NCBI GenBank assembly: GCA_963422285.2
Contig: CAXXJO010000001.1
Span: 1 to 64,000 of the forward strand
Direction of reading: 5' to 3'
Length of the DNA stretch: 64,000 nucleotides
Source of the DNA: VXYL01 sp963422285
GTDB lineage: Bacteria > Pseudomonadota > Gammaproteobacteria > Pseudomonadales > Azotimanducaceae
In this document: in pieces, positions 23,758-31,839 of the stretch
How the letters are laid out: each line of letters begins with the position of its first letter
Position numbering within the stretch: the first letter of the stretch is position 1
Position numbers and translations under genes: made by a program
Notes under the pieces: model-generated
Database searches by the model: none
The model's input: only the letters and a program-made list of their open reading frames with translations
What the model was told of the DNA's origin: nothing

Positions 23758-24861
23758 CTACCGCCGTCGGCGCAGCGCCGTCGATGAGAGGTCGTTGCGG
23801 AACTCGGATTCGGGTACGCCGATGCACATCGCGGCCAGCGCTGGCGGCGGCGACAGGTTGGCCAGGGTTCGGAACACGCTCCCGTCGACGCGCCCGTAGA
23901 CCAGGAACGAGCAGCCTAGCGCCGCCATCTCCGCCAGCGCGGCATCCCTGGCGGCAACGGCGAAGCCTCCTTCGCCGGCGTAGTAGCGCGGCGTGGCAAT
24001 CCGCGCCAGGGTGTCCGCGCCGACTACGAAAGCAACGCCGCCCAGAATCCGCGCCTTGGCGACGAATGTGGGCGCGTTGGTGACGACGATTTCGCCGGGC
24101 GCGAACTGTTCCAGGCGACGGTTCAGATCCAGGTAGTCCAGTGGCGGCTTGTCGATGTTGGCGATGCACAGCTCGAAAGCCACCGGGCAGCCGAGCCGAC
24201 GGGCGGCGTCCTCCCGCATGGCCCGATGGCCGTCGTGCAGCGGGTTGAAGGCACCGGGCAGCACCGCCGCAATCTCCCCGTCGAAGACATGCGTCCGTTG
24301 GCGAAGCATGAGCTCGGCGAACGCCGCGCCGCCTTCGGCTGTCGCGTAGGACATGTTCGGCGCAGCGCCGACACCCAAGGAGAACGCCAGCGCTTGGATG
24401 CCAGCGTCTGCCACCATCCGCTCTTCTTCGAGCCGGGAAAGAGCACGGCTTCCGTCCCGGCCGTCGCTGCCAAGGGACAAGGTCCACACGCGCGTCGTGC
24501 TAGCGTCCTGAAATGCCAAGTGGGCCCGGTGCGCACCGCGCCTCGGTCGGTTCGTCGCCAGCGCCGCGGTGATGGCGAAGCCGAAGTCGCCGCCGAGCTG
24601 CCGGGCGCGGGCGAAGGCGCACATGGCCAGGGCGCGGGCGGTTTCGGCACAGCAAGCCTGTTCGGGTTCCGCGCCGAGGAAATCTCGCAGCGCCCGCGCG
24701 GCGTAGGGAACGCTCGCTTCCAGCACCGTGGCCGAAGCGCCTGCGGCCTGCAGCAGATCGGACAGCAGCCCCGAGCCGCCGCCGGCAACCGCCAGTACGC
24801 CACGGCGCGGAGTGCAGTGGATGGCGGCGATCAGGGCGGCGACAGCCTGCTGCTCAGCCAT
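23758..24861 (-). CDS. CinA-C-like domain fused to NadD-like nucleotidyltransferase
   Basis: 367 residues. Residues 1-170 resemble the CinA C-terminal (PncC nicotinamide-nucleotide amidase) fold: GVLAVAGGGSGLLSDLLQAA, CFARARQLGGDFGFAITAAL-like core and THRGAH-region equivalents. Residues 190-367 are a Rossmann nucleotidyltransferase with the signature AVLPGAFNPLHDGHRAMRED (HxGH-type) and a late SSTALRRRR, the ISST(K/R)-like motif. Together they would deamidate and adenylylate pyridine nucleotides or repair damaged ones; this is inference. It overlaps the hydrolase gene by eight bases. Confidence 0.75.
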   Translation of the reverse strand: MAEQQAVAALIAAIHCTPRRGVLAVAGGGSGLLSDLLQAAGASATVLEASVPYAARALRDFLGAEPEQACCAETARALAMCAFARARQLGGDFGFAITAALATNRPRRGAHRAHLAFQDASTTRVWTLSLGSDGRDGSRALSRLEEERMVADAGIQALAFSLGVGAAPNMSYATAEGGAAFAELMLRQRTHVFDGEIAAVLPGAFNPLHDGHRAMREDAARRLGCPVAFELCIANIDKPPLDYLDLNRRLEQFAPGEIVVTNAPTFVAKARILGGVAFVVGADTLARIATPRYYAGEGGFAVAARDAALAEMAALGCSFLVYGRVDGSVFRTLANLSPPPALAAMCIGVPESEFRNDLSSTALRRRR

Positions 24862-25738
24862 CGCGGAGAAATGCTTCAACGAGGCCGATGAAGCGGTCGA
24901 GCTGGTCGTGGTGGACCCAGTGGCCGGCGTTCTCCACCGCCACCGAGCGGGCATTCTGGAAGTAGTCCAAGCGCCCGTCCTCCTGCGGATCCGAGGCCCA
25001 GGATTCGGCGCCGTGGATCAACAGCGTCGGGCAGGCGATGCGCCGGTACAGGCCGAAGGTCTGTCGCGCCGACAGCCCCACCGGCGACCAGGCGCGCATG
25101 TAGTTGTCGAACTTCCAGCTGTAGGTGCCGTCTTCGTTCTGGTTGCTGCCGTGGATGGTGAGATGGCGCGCCTGCTCCTCGGTGAGATGAGGATTGGCCT
25201 GCTGCATGCGCTGGAAAGCGTCCTCCATAGTAGGGTAGCGCTTGGGAATGCGGCCCGAGAGCTGGCGCAGATCCTCCACCCAGCGCAGCAGCCGTTCGTG
25301 GCCGGGGATGGAATCGTCGGCGCTCGCCAGCGACATTCCCATGCCCTCGATGGAGATCAGCTTGCCCACCTTCTCCGGACACAGCCCGGCGTACGCCAGG
25401 GATACCGAACCGCCCATGGAATGGCCGACGAGGACCATGTCGTCGATGCCGGTCTGGCGCACGAGCTGGGCGATGTCGTAGACGTAGTCGATGGTGGCGT
25501 AGCCGCCGCCGATCAGCCACTGCGAGTCGCCGTGGCCGCGCAGATCCGGAGCGATGACGTGGTAGTCCGCCTTGAACGCCTGGGCCACCCAGTCCCAGTT
25601 GCGGCAGTGGTCGCGCCCGCCATGCACCAGCAGCATGGGCGGCGCGTCGTCGTTGCCCCAATCGACGTAGTGCAGGCGCAGACGTTGGGAGAAGTAGATG
25701 TGGGAGGTGGGACCGCCCCGCAGCAACGAACTCGCCAC
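24854..25738 (-). CDS. Alpha/beta hydrolase
   Basis: 294 residues. The N-terminal half shows RLHYVDWGNDDAPPMLLVHG then GRDHCRNWDWVAQAF. The nucleophile elbow is VLVGHSMGGSVSLAYAG (Ser near residue 107). The catalytic His is in AVENAGHWVHHDQLDRF near 278, and an acid in LLIHGAESWASDPQEDG. Substrate unknown; the family includes esterases, epoxide hydrolases and C-C hydrolases. It lies upstream of, and overlaps, the CinA-like fusion gene. Confidence 0.87.
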   Translation of the reverse strand: MASSLLRGGPTSHIYFSQRLRLHYVDWGNDDAPPMLLVHGGRDHCRNWDWVAQAFKADYHVIAPDLRGHGDSQWLIGGGYATIDYVYDIAQLVRQTGIDDMVLVGHSMGGSVSLAYAGLCPEKVGKLISIEGMGMSLASADDSIPGHERLLRWVEDLRQLSGRIPKRYPTMEDAFQRMQQANPHLTEEQARHLTIHGSNQNEDGTYSWKFDNYMRAWSPVGLSARQTFGLYRRIACPTLLIHGAESWASDPQEDGRLDYFQNARSVAVENAGHWVHHDQLDRFIGLVEAFLRDG

Positions 25739-25744
25739 GGGCGC

Positions 25745-26383
25745 TCACCCCCGCGCCCCGGCCGGGTTGGCCGATGGCGCTGCCGGATCGCCCGTCTGGG
25801 AAGGGCTTCCTCCCGCGCCGCTTGGCTGAGGTGCCAGACCTGAGCTCTGCGCTGGCGCGGGCACACTGCCCGCGAAGTGTGGCGACGCGGCGTTGTACAG
25901 GCCGAGTGCCACCAGCAGCGTGGCTACCAGCCCCATGGTAGTCATCAGGATATTGAACTTGCTGTCGAGTGCGCCAAACTTGGTGTCGATCTTGTCGTCG
26001 AACGCACCGATTCTGGCGTCCAGCTCGCGGTAATGGGCATCTAGCCTAGTGTTCAACTCCCGATACTGGGTATCGATCTTGGTGTTCAGCTCCCGGTACT
26101 GCACATCGAGCTTGGCGTCCAGGGCATGGACTTTGGCGTCCAGGGCACGGGCTTTGGCGTCCAGCTTTCCTACCTGCGTCTCCACAACGGCAAGACGATC
26201 GCTAATCGGCCTCATTTCTTCCCGAAGGCCCGACAGGCCCTCCTGCAGGTCCAGCTTAGTGACTAGACTTCCGGCGAGCTCGTGGCCCAGCGCCCGCGCC
26301 AAACCCTCGGCCTGGGGTGGCTCGAACCCGGATTCCTTGAGGCGGTCAGCGTATCGCAGGGTGTCGATCACGGTTGCATGCAT
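25745..26383 (-). CDS. DUF1640-like coiled-coil membrane protein
   Basis: 212 residues from the ATG at 26383, preceded by GGGAG. The N-terminus MHATVIDTLRYADRLKESGF plus PPQAEGLARALGHEL is the DUF1640/CCDC90 signature. The middle is a long coiled coil with repeated LDAKxxALDAK and YRELNTxxD units that grew by short duplications. A single membrane helix (ILMTTMGLVATLLVALGLYN) precedes a Pro/Ser/Gly-rich tail. Function in bacteria is unknown; the eukaryotic relatives are mitochondrial inner-membrane proteins. Confidence 0.75.
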   Translation of the reverse strand: MHATVIDTLRYADRLKESGFEPPQAEGLARALGHELAGSLVTKLDLQEGLSGLREEMRPISDRLAVVETQVGKLDAKARALDAKVHALDAKLDVQYRELNTKIDTQYRELNTRLDAHYRELDARIGAFDDKIDTKFGALDSKFNILMTTMGLVATLLVALGLYNAASPHFAGSVPAPAQSSGLAPQPSGAGGSPSQTGDPAAPSANPAGARG

Positions 26384-26554
26384 TGTTCTTCTGCTCCCTC
26401 GAAGTGTACTCCGTTCCAGGAAGCATGCCACCGTGCGAGACGAAACCCTGTGCGACATCGCCCCGTCGGAGCTGCAGACATCTCTGAAATTCGGCAGCGG
26501 CAATCAGCTTATCCAGGGTGCGTCCGGTTTCCGCGCCTGCACGACCATGGGGCG

Positions 26555-27817
26555 CTACCTGTCGATGTGCCCGATGCGCCGGACGCTCGCCAGCACTACG
26601 ACGGTTTCGGCGACGAAGCCGAGCAGCAGGATGAACGCCGCGACGACATGGTCCAGCCAGCCGACAAGGTAGGCGATCTGCGCCAGGGCCGCCATGGCCA
26701 GCACCCGCAATACACTGCCGACAGCCATGCCCGTGGTTCGCCGCTTCACCATCAGCGCACCGTGATAGTAGTTGCGCACGACGATCACCAGCGGCATCAG
26801 GCACATCACCAGGATGACATCGACAGCCTGGGCCAGCACTTGGCCGCGGATGCCCAGAGCCCGACCCAGCAGCCAATCTGCCCCCGGGGTCAGCGCGATA
26901 GCGAGCATGATGGCCGTGATGCCAGCACACACCAAGGCCATGAAGCGGCGCTTGGCGACCAGATCGTTCCACCCGAAGGTAACGAAGAAATGCCGAAACT
27001 GGTTGGCCGCCTGCTGGAACATGGTGCTGAAGTCGAATGCCACCCGCAGCGCCGCGATGCTGGCGAGGCCATCCGGCATGCGCCCGACGAAGGCGTACAG
27101 TACCGGGCGGCTGACCGCGAACGCCACCCCGGTGGCCGTCATGGGCAGGAAGAAGCGCACCAGTTCGCGCAGGTCGAGATTTTCGTGCTCCAGCGTCAAC
27201 GGCCAGCAATAGCGGGTGCGTACCACAGCCGCGCTCAACCCCCAGTGCAGTGCTCCAGCGAATAGCTGCGCCCCCACCAGCGTGTGGACCGGTTCGAGGC
27301 CGAAGGAGAAGCCCGCCACCAGCGCGGCGAGGGTAGCAGCGAGAAAGACGACGTTCAGCGCCGTCACCCAGCCAGTGCGCTGCGCCTGCACCAGCAGGCC
27401 GGAGTAGAACATCCGCTGCGCGGTGACGAACGGCAGCGGCAGCATCCAAACCAGATATTCGAGCACGCGCCGAGCCAGAACGTCGCCGATGCCGTAGACC
27501 AGCGCGACGCCGGCAGCGCCAGCCTCGGTGGTCGCGATCAGCGCCAGAGGTGCCGTCAACGCCAAACTCCAGACGCTTACGAAGCCGTGGCTCATGCGCT
27601 TGCCGCGAGCGCTGCGGGCGTAGACGTTGGCGAGCTGGGCAGTGAAGTTCAGCCCGGCGTTGAAGAAGCCGAAGGTGCTGGACGCCAACGCGAAGACGGC
27701 CAGCTCGGCCACCGCGTCCGGGTAGCGGGCGAGAACGCCGTTCTGGAACTGCATGGCCAGCACCATCGCCACGCCGGTGAGCGCCAGCGGCCAGTAGAAG
27801 CGCCAGTACTGCCGCAA
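26555..27817 (-). CDS. Multi-pass membrane protein of the flippase (MOP) type
   Basis: 420 residues with about twelve hydrophobic helices, starting MRQYWRFYWPLALTGVAMVL. The pattern of paired helices with conserved Pro and Asn (FYWPLALTGVA, FFLPMTATGVAFAVSRPVLY) is that of polysaccharide flippases and MATE-like exporters. I cannot name the substrate. A motif such as MFQQAANQFRHFFVTFG is distinctive but not familiar. It is transcribed away from the lipoprotein gene; 26384-26554 holds no gene. Confidence 0.65.
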   Translation of the reverse strand: MRQYWRFYWPLALTGVAMVLAMQFQNGVLARYPDAVAELAVFALASSTFGFFNAGLNFTAQLANVYARSARGKRMSHGFVSVWSLALTAPLALIATTEAGAAGVALVYGIGDVLARRVLEYLVWMLPLPFVTAQRMFYSGLLVQAQRTGWVTALNVVFLAATLAALVAGFSFGLEPVHTLVGAQLFAGALHWGLSAAVVRTRYCWPLTLEHENLDLRELVRFFLPMTATGVAFAVSRPVLYAFVGRMPDGLASIAALRVAFDFSTMFQQAANQFRHFFVTFGWNDLVAKRRFMALVCAGITAIMLAIALTPGADWLLGRALGIRGQVLAQAVDVILVMCLMPLVIVVRNYYHGALMVKRRTTGMAVGSVLRVLAMAALAQIAYLVGWLDHVVAAFILLLGFVAETVVVLASVRRIGHIDR

Positions 27818-27976
27818 GCGAATCAGCGCCGTGGGTCGAGGCTGGTGCCGGCAGGGCGCGCTTCGCCGGCGGATGTCACGGCCTCTTCACAATGCATGGC
27901 TATGGTCGCGTTGCTCGGTGGCCATGCGCGATGCGGCCGCTTGACGGTTGAAGAAACATCTGGTTCGGGAGAGTAC

Positions 27977-30900
27977 ATGAACTTGCACGACCTGCTCGGA
28001 TTGAGCGCACTGGCGGTTGCCGCCTTGCTCCTTGCCGCCTGCGGCGGGTCTTCGGAGAACGCATCGCCGGGTTCCGTGGTGGTCGAAGTGCCGGTCGAGG
28101 GTGGGGAAGATGACGATGACGATGACGGCGGCGGCGATAGCGACGGCGACACCGTGGCCTCGGTGATTCCGACCCGTCTGGAAAACGTCATCACAGCATC
28201 GGGCGAGACCGCCAGCGCCGCCTTCGACAACAAGCCCATCTACACCATCGACGTCAGCGAAACCTCCGCCCTCGATCCCGCCGGACTGGTGCTCGGCAAC
28301 GACTACATCTTCGAGATCGCGGGCGGCGCCGCCCGCATCGCACCGCCCGAGGGGGCCGGCGCAAGCTCCGGCGGCGGCCTGCCGGACTGCCAGCTGGAAC
28401 TGGCCCCCGGCGCCGTGGTCGCAGGCGGCAGTTCCGAGGACTTCCTGGTCGTCGAACAAGGCTGCGCACTGATCGCCGACGGCACCGCGGGGCAGCCCAT
28501 CGTGTTCACTGCCAAGGCCGAGGTGCTCGGCAACGCCGAGGACAACGACCGCGGCTTGTGGGGCGGCCTGGTCGTCAATGGCTACGCGCCCATCAACGAC
28601 TGTCCCGAAGGGGCCGCAGGCGGCACCGACGAATGCACCAAGGAGGGCGAAGCCAACTCCGGCCTGTTCGGCGGCTCGAACGCGGCGGACAACTCCGGCG
28701 TGCTGCGCTACGTGAGCGTGCGCTTCGCCGGCTCGAACGTGGATCCGGAGAACCAGCTCAACGGCATCGCCTTCCAAGCGGTGGGCAGCGCCACCACGGT
28801 GGAGTACGTCCAGGCCCACAACAACCTCGACGACGGCGTGGAGTTCTTCGGCGGCACGGTGGATGCCAAGCATGTTGTCCTGACCGGCAACGCCGACGAT
28901 TCGCTGGACTGGACCGACGGCTGGACGGGACGCCTCCAGTACCTCTACATCGAACAGACGGACTCGGCGGACAACGCCATCGAAGCGGACAACCGCGAAG
29001 GCGACGAAGGCGCGACGCCGCGCTCCAATCCCACCATCGCCAACATGACGGTGATCGGCAAATCCGACGAAAACGCGCTGCGCATCCGCCGCGGCACCGG
29101 CCTCGCGCTGCGCAACAGCTTCGTGGACGGCTCCGCCACCTGCATCCGCGTGAACGGCGCCAGCCGCGATCTACTGGGCACCGATCTCACGCTCGAGGGC
29201 GTCAGCTTCGCCTGCGCCCAAACCCACTCCAGAGACGCAGACGGCGCCGTGGAGAACTATCTCGCCGGGGCGCTGAACGTATCCCGGAGCGGCGAGGCGG
29301 TGGAGCCGGTATCCATTGCCGATGCCTACTTCAACGACACCGACTTCATCGGCGCGTTCGGGACGGAGAACTGGGCCGCCGGCTGGACCTATCCAGGCTC
29401 CGTCGGCCGGCCCGCGCAGCCGGACTTCGGCTGTCCGGACGGCACCGTCGTGTCCAGCCGCACGCTCGGCGGCGAGCGCGTGTGCCAGCTCAGCGGCACG
29501 GTCGCCGAAGATCTGCTGCTGACCAGCAACAACCTCTACGAACTGGTCGGCAAGGTGGTGATCGGCGGCGACAACGAAGCCTCGGCGGTGCTGACCATCC
29601 AAGCGGGCACGACCATCTTCGGCGGCACCGACGTGGACTTCCTGGTCGTCTCCCGAGGCTCCCGGATCGTCGCCAACGGCACCCGCACCGCGCCCGTCAC
29701 CTTCACCAGCCAGTCCGATCTGGAAGGCGCCGCGGACATCGCCGCCACGCGCGGCGAATGGGGCGGCCTAGTCATCAACGGCAACGCGCCCATCAACGAC
29801 TGTCCGGAAGGCGCCGCCGGCGGCAGCGCCGGCTGCACTAAGGAGGGCGAAGCCAACTCGGGGCTGTTCGGCGGCGACGACGCCAACGACTCCAGCGGCA
29901 GGCTGAACTACGTCGTGGTGAAGTACGCCGGCTCCAACGTGGATCCCGAAAACCAGCTCAACGGCATCGCCTTCCAGGGCGTCGGCGACGGCACCGAGGT
30001 GGACTTCATCCAGGTCCACAACAACCTCGACGACGGCGTGGAGTTCTTCGGCGGCACGGTGAACGCGTCCCACGTGGTGCTTACCGGCAACGCCGACGAT
30101 TCCCTGGACTGGACCGACGGCTGGCAGGGCAGCATCCAGTATCTGGTGATCGATCAGGCGGCCGATTCCGGCGACAACGGCATAGAGGCGGACAACCGCG
30201 AAGGCGACGAAACGGCCCAGCCGCGCTCGCTGCCCAAGATCGCCAACATGACCATCGCCGGCAATCCCGGCGAGCGCGCCATTCGTCTGCGCCGAGGCAC
30301 CGGCCTGGAACTCTACAACTCCGTGGTGCAGGGCAGCGGGAACTGTCTGCGCATCCAGGGCGACTCCCTCAACCAGCTCGGCACCGGCATCCAGTTCGAC
30401 GGCGTCAGCTTCGACTGCGACACGGTGGTGGAAGGCGACGACGCAGCCGCCATCGACGCGCTGCTGGCCGACAGCAACGTATCGACCACGGGCCAGACGG
30501 TGTCGGCCGCCGATCTGTCGGCGCTGGGCGTCTTCGAGCCGACGACGTTCATCGGCGCGGTGGAAAACGCCGACGAGGATTGGACACTCGGCTGGACCGT
30601 CGGCATGCCGAACGTGGAGACGGACTTCGAATGCCCGCCCGGCACGGCGCAGATCGACCCCGTCGGCGGACGCCGAACCTGCCTGCTCGCCGGCACGATC
30701 ACCGGCGAACTGACGCTGGCCCGCAGCAACTACTACGTCCTGGACGGCAAGGTCACGGTGGGCGGCGACAACGACAACGCCGGCATGCTGGCCATCGAAT
30801 CCGGCACCACCATCATCGGCGACGACCCCGAAGACTTCCTGGTGGTCTCCCGAGGTTCCGAAATTCGCGCCAACGGCACCGCCAATGCGCCGATCACGCT

Positions 30901-31807
30901 GACCGCGGTGGACGACGTCACCGGCGACATCGCCGATCCCGCCAATACCCAAGGCTTGTGGGGCGGTCTGGTCATGAACGGCAACGCACCCATCAACGAC
31001 TGCCCGCAGGGCGCCACCGGCGGCACGATGGAATGCACCAAGGAGGGCGAGGCCAACTCCGGCCTGTTCGGCGGCGCGGACCCCGACGATTCCAGCGGCA
31101 TACTGCGCTACGTGGTGGTGAAGTTCGCGGGCTCCAACGTGAATCCCGAGAACCAGCTCAACGGCATCGCCTTCCAGGGCGTCGGCCGCGGCACCGAGGT
31201 GGACTACATCGAGGTGTACAACAACCTCGACGACGGCGTGGAGTTCTTCGGCGGCACGGTGAACGCGTCCCATGTCGTGCTGGTGGGCAATGCCGACGAC
31301 AGCCTGGACTGGACCGACGGCTGGACCGGCCGCATCCAGTACCTGCACATCGAGCAGACCCAGCGCACCGGCGACAACATGATCGAGGCCGACAACCGCG
31401 AGGGCGACGAGCAGGCGACGCCGATCTCCGAGCCGTCCATCGCCAACATGACCATGATAGGCAACGCCGGCGAACGCGCCATTCGCCTGCGCCGGGGCAG
31501 CGGCCTGCACCTGTACAACGCCGTGGTGTCCGGTTCCGCGACGTGCCTTCGTGTCCAGGGCGAGTCGCTGAATCTGCTGGGAACTCGCATCGAGTTCCAA
31601 GGCGTCGGCCTGGGCTGCGCAACCGTCAACGAAGGCGACGACGAAGCCGCGGTGCAGGCGTTCCTCGACGCCGCCAACGTCGCCCAGGACGGCTCGACGC
31701 CGAACCCGGTCGCGCTTCCCGCCGGTTTCGATACTGCCGGCGATACCGTGATCGGTTCCGACATCGCCAACTGGGGCGATGGTTGGACCGTCGGCGCAGG
31801 CAACTGA
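27977..31807 (+). CDS. Surface lipoprotein with three beta-helix repeat units
   Basis: 1276 residues. GGGAGA precedes the ATG at 27977. The signal ends LLAACGGSS, a lipobox, followed by an acidic D-rich linker. Three homologous modules (about 28200-29420, 29440-30590, 30630-31800) each contain GLWGGLVxNGxAPINDCPEG, CTKEGEANSGLFGG, GSNVDPENQLNGIAFQ, NNLDDGVEFFGGTV and LDWTDGW. The short repeated strands and the ordered Asn/Gly turns indicate a right-handed parallel beta-helix. Four Cys per module could form disulfides. A TonB receptor follows directly, so it is probably a surface substrate-binding or processing partner. An upstream extension of the frame lacks protein character. Confidence 0.82.
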   Translation: MNLHDLLGLSALAVAALLLAACGGSSENASPGSVVVEVPVEGGEDDDDDDGGGDSDGDTVASVIPTRLENVITASGETASAAFDNKPIYTIDVSETSALDPAGLVLGNDYIFEIAGGAARIAPPEGAGASSGGGLPDCQLELAPGAVVAGGSSEDFLVVEQGCALIADGTAGQPIVFTAKAEVLGNAEDNDRGLWGGLVVNGYAPINDCPEGAAGGTDECTKEGEANSGLFGGSNAADNSGVLRYVSVRFAGSNVDPENQLNGIAFQAVGSATTVEYVQAHNNLDDGVEFFGGTVDAKHVVLTGNADDSLDWTDGWTGRLQYLYIEQTDSADNAIEADNREGDEGATPRSNPTIANMTVIGKSDENALRIRRGTGLALRNSFVDGSATCIRVNGASRDLLGTDLTLEGVSFACAQTHSRDADGAVENYLAGALNVSRSGEAVEPVSIADAYFNDTDFIGAFGTENWAAGWTYPGSVGRPAQPDFGCPDGTVVSSRTLGGERVCQLSGTVAEDLLLTSNNLYELVGKVVIGGDNEASAVLTIQAGTTIFGGTDVDFLVVSRGSRIVANGTRTAPVTFTSQSDLEGAADIAATRGEWGGLVINGNAPINDCPEGAAGGSAGCTKEGEANSGLFGGDDANDSSGRLNYVVVKYAGSNVDPENQLNGIAFQGVGDGTEVDFIQVHNNLDDGVEFFGGTVNASHVVLTGNADDSLDWTDGWQGSIQYLVIDQAADSGDNGIEADNREGDETAQPRSLPKIANMTIAGNPGERAIRLRRGTGLELYNSVVQGSGNCLRIQGDSLNQLGTGIQFDGVSFDCDTVVEGDDAAAIDALLADSNVSTTGQTVSAADLSALGVFEPTTFIGAVENADEDWTLGWTVGMPNVETDFECPPGTAQIDPVGGRRTCLLAGTITGELTLARSNYYVLDGKVTVGGDNDNAGMLAIESGTTIIGDDPEDFLVVSRGSEIRANGTANAPITLTAVDDVTGDIADPANTQGLWGGLVMNGNAPINDCPQGATGGTMECTKEGEANSGLFGGADPDDSSGILRYVVVKFAGSNVNPENQLNGIAFQGVGRGTEVDYIEVYNNLDDGVEFFGGTVNASHVVLVGNADDSLDWTDGWTGRIQYLHIEQTQRTGDNMIEADNREGDEQATPISEPSIANMTMIGNAGERAIRLRRGSGLHLYNAVVSGSATCLRVQGESLNLLGTRIEFQGVGLGCATVNEGDDEAAVQAFLDAANVAQDGSTPNPVALPAGFDTAGDTVIGSDIANWGDGWTVGAGN

Positions 31808-31839
31808 GGGGCACCCACCCAATCCGTTATCGACAGGCA

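Noticed and set aside
27284..27976. N-terminal extension of the beta-helix lipoprotein by about 230 codons
   Set aside because: The extension is antisense to the flippase-like gene; a ribosome site and a lipobox signal place the start at 27977.
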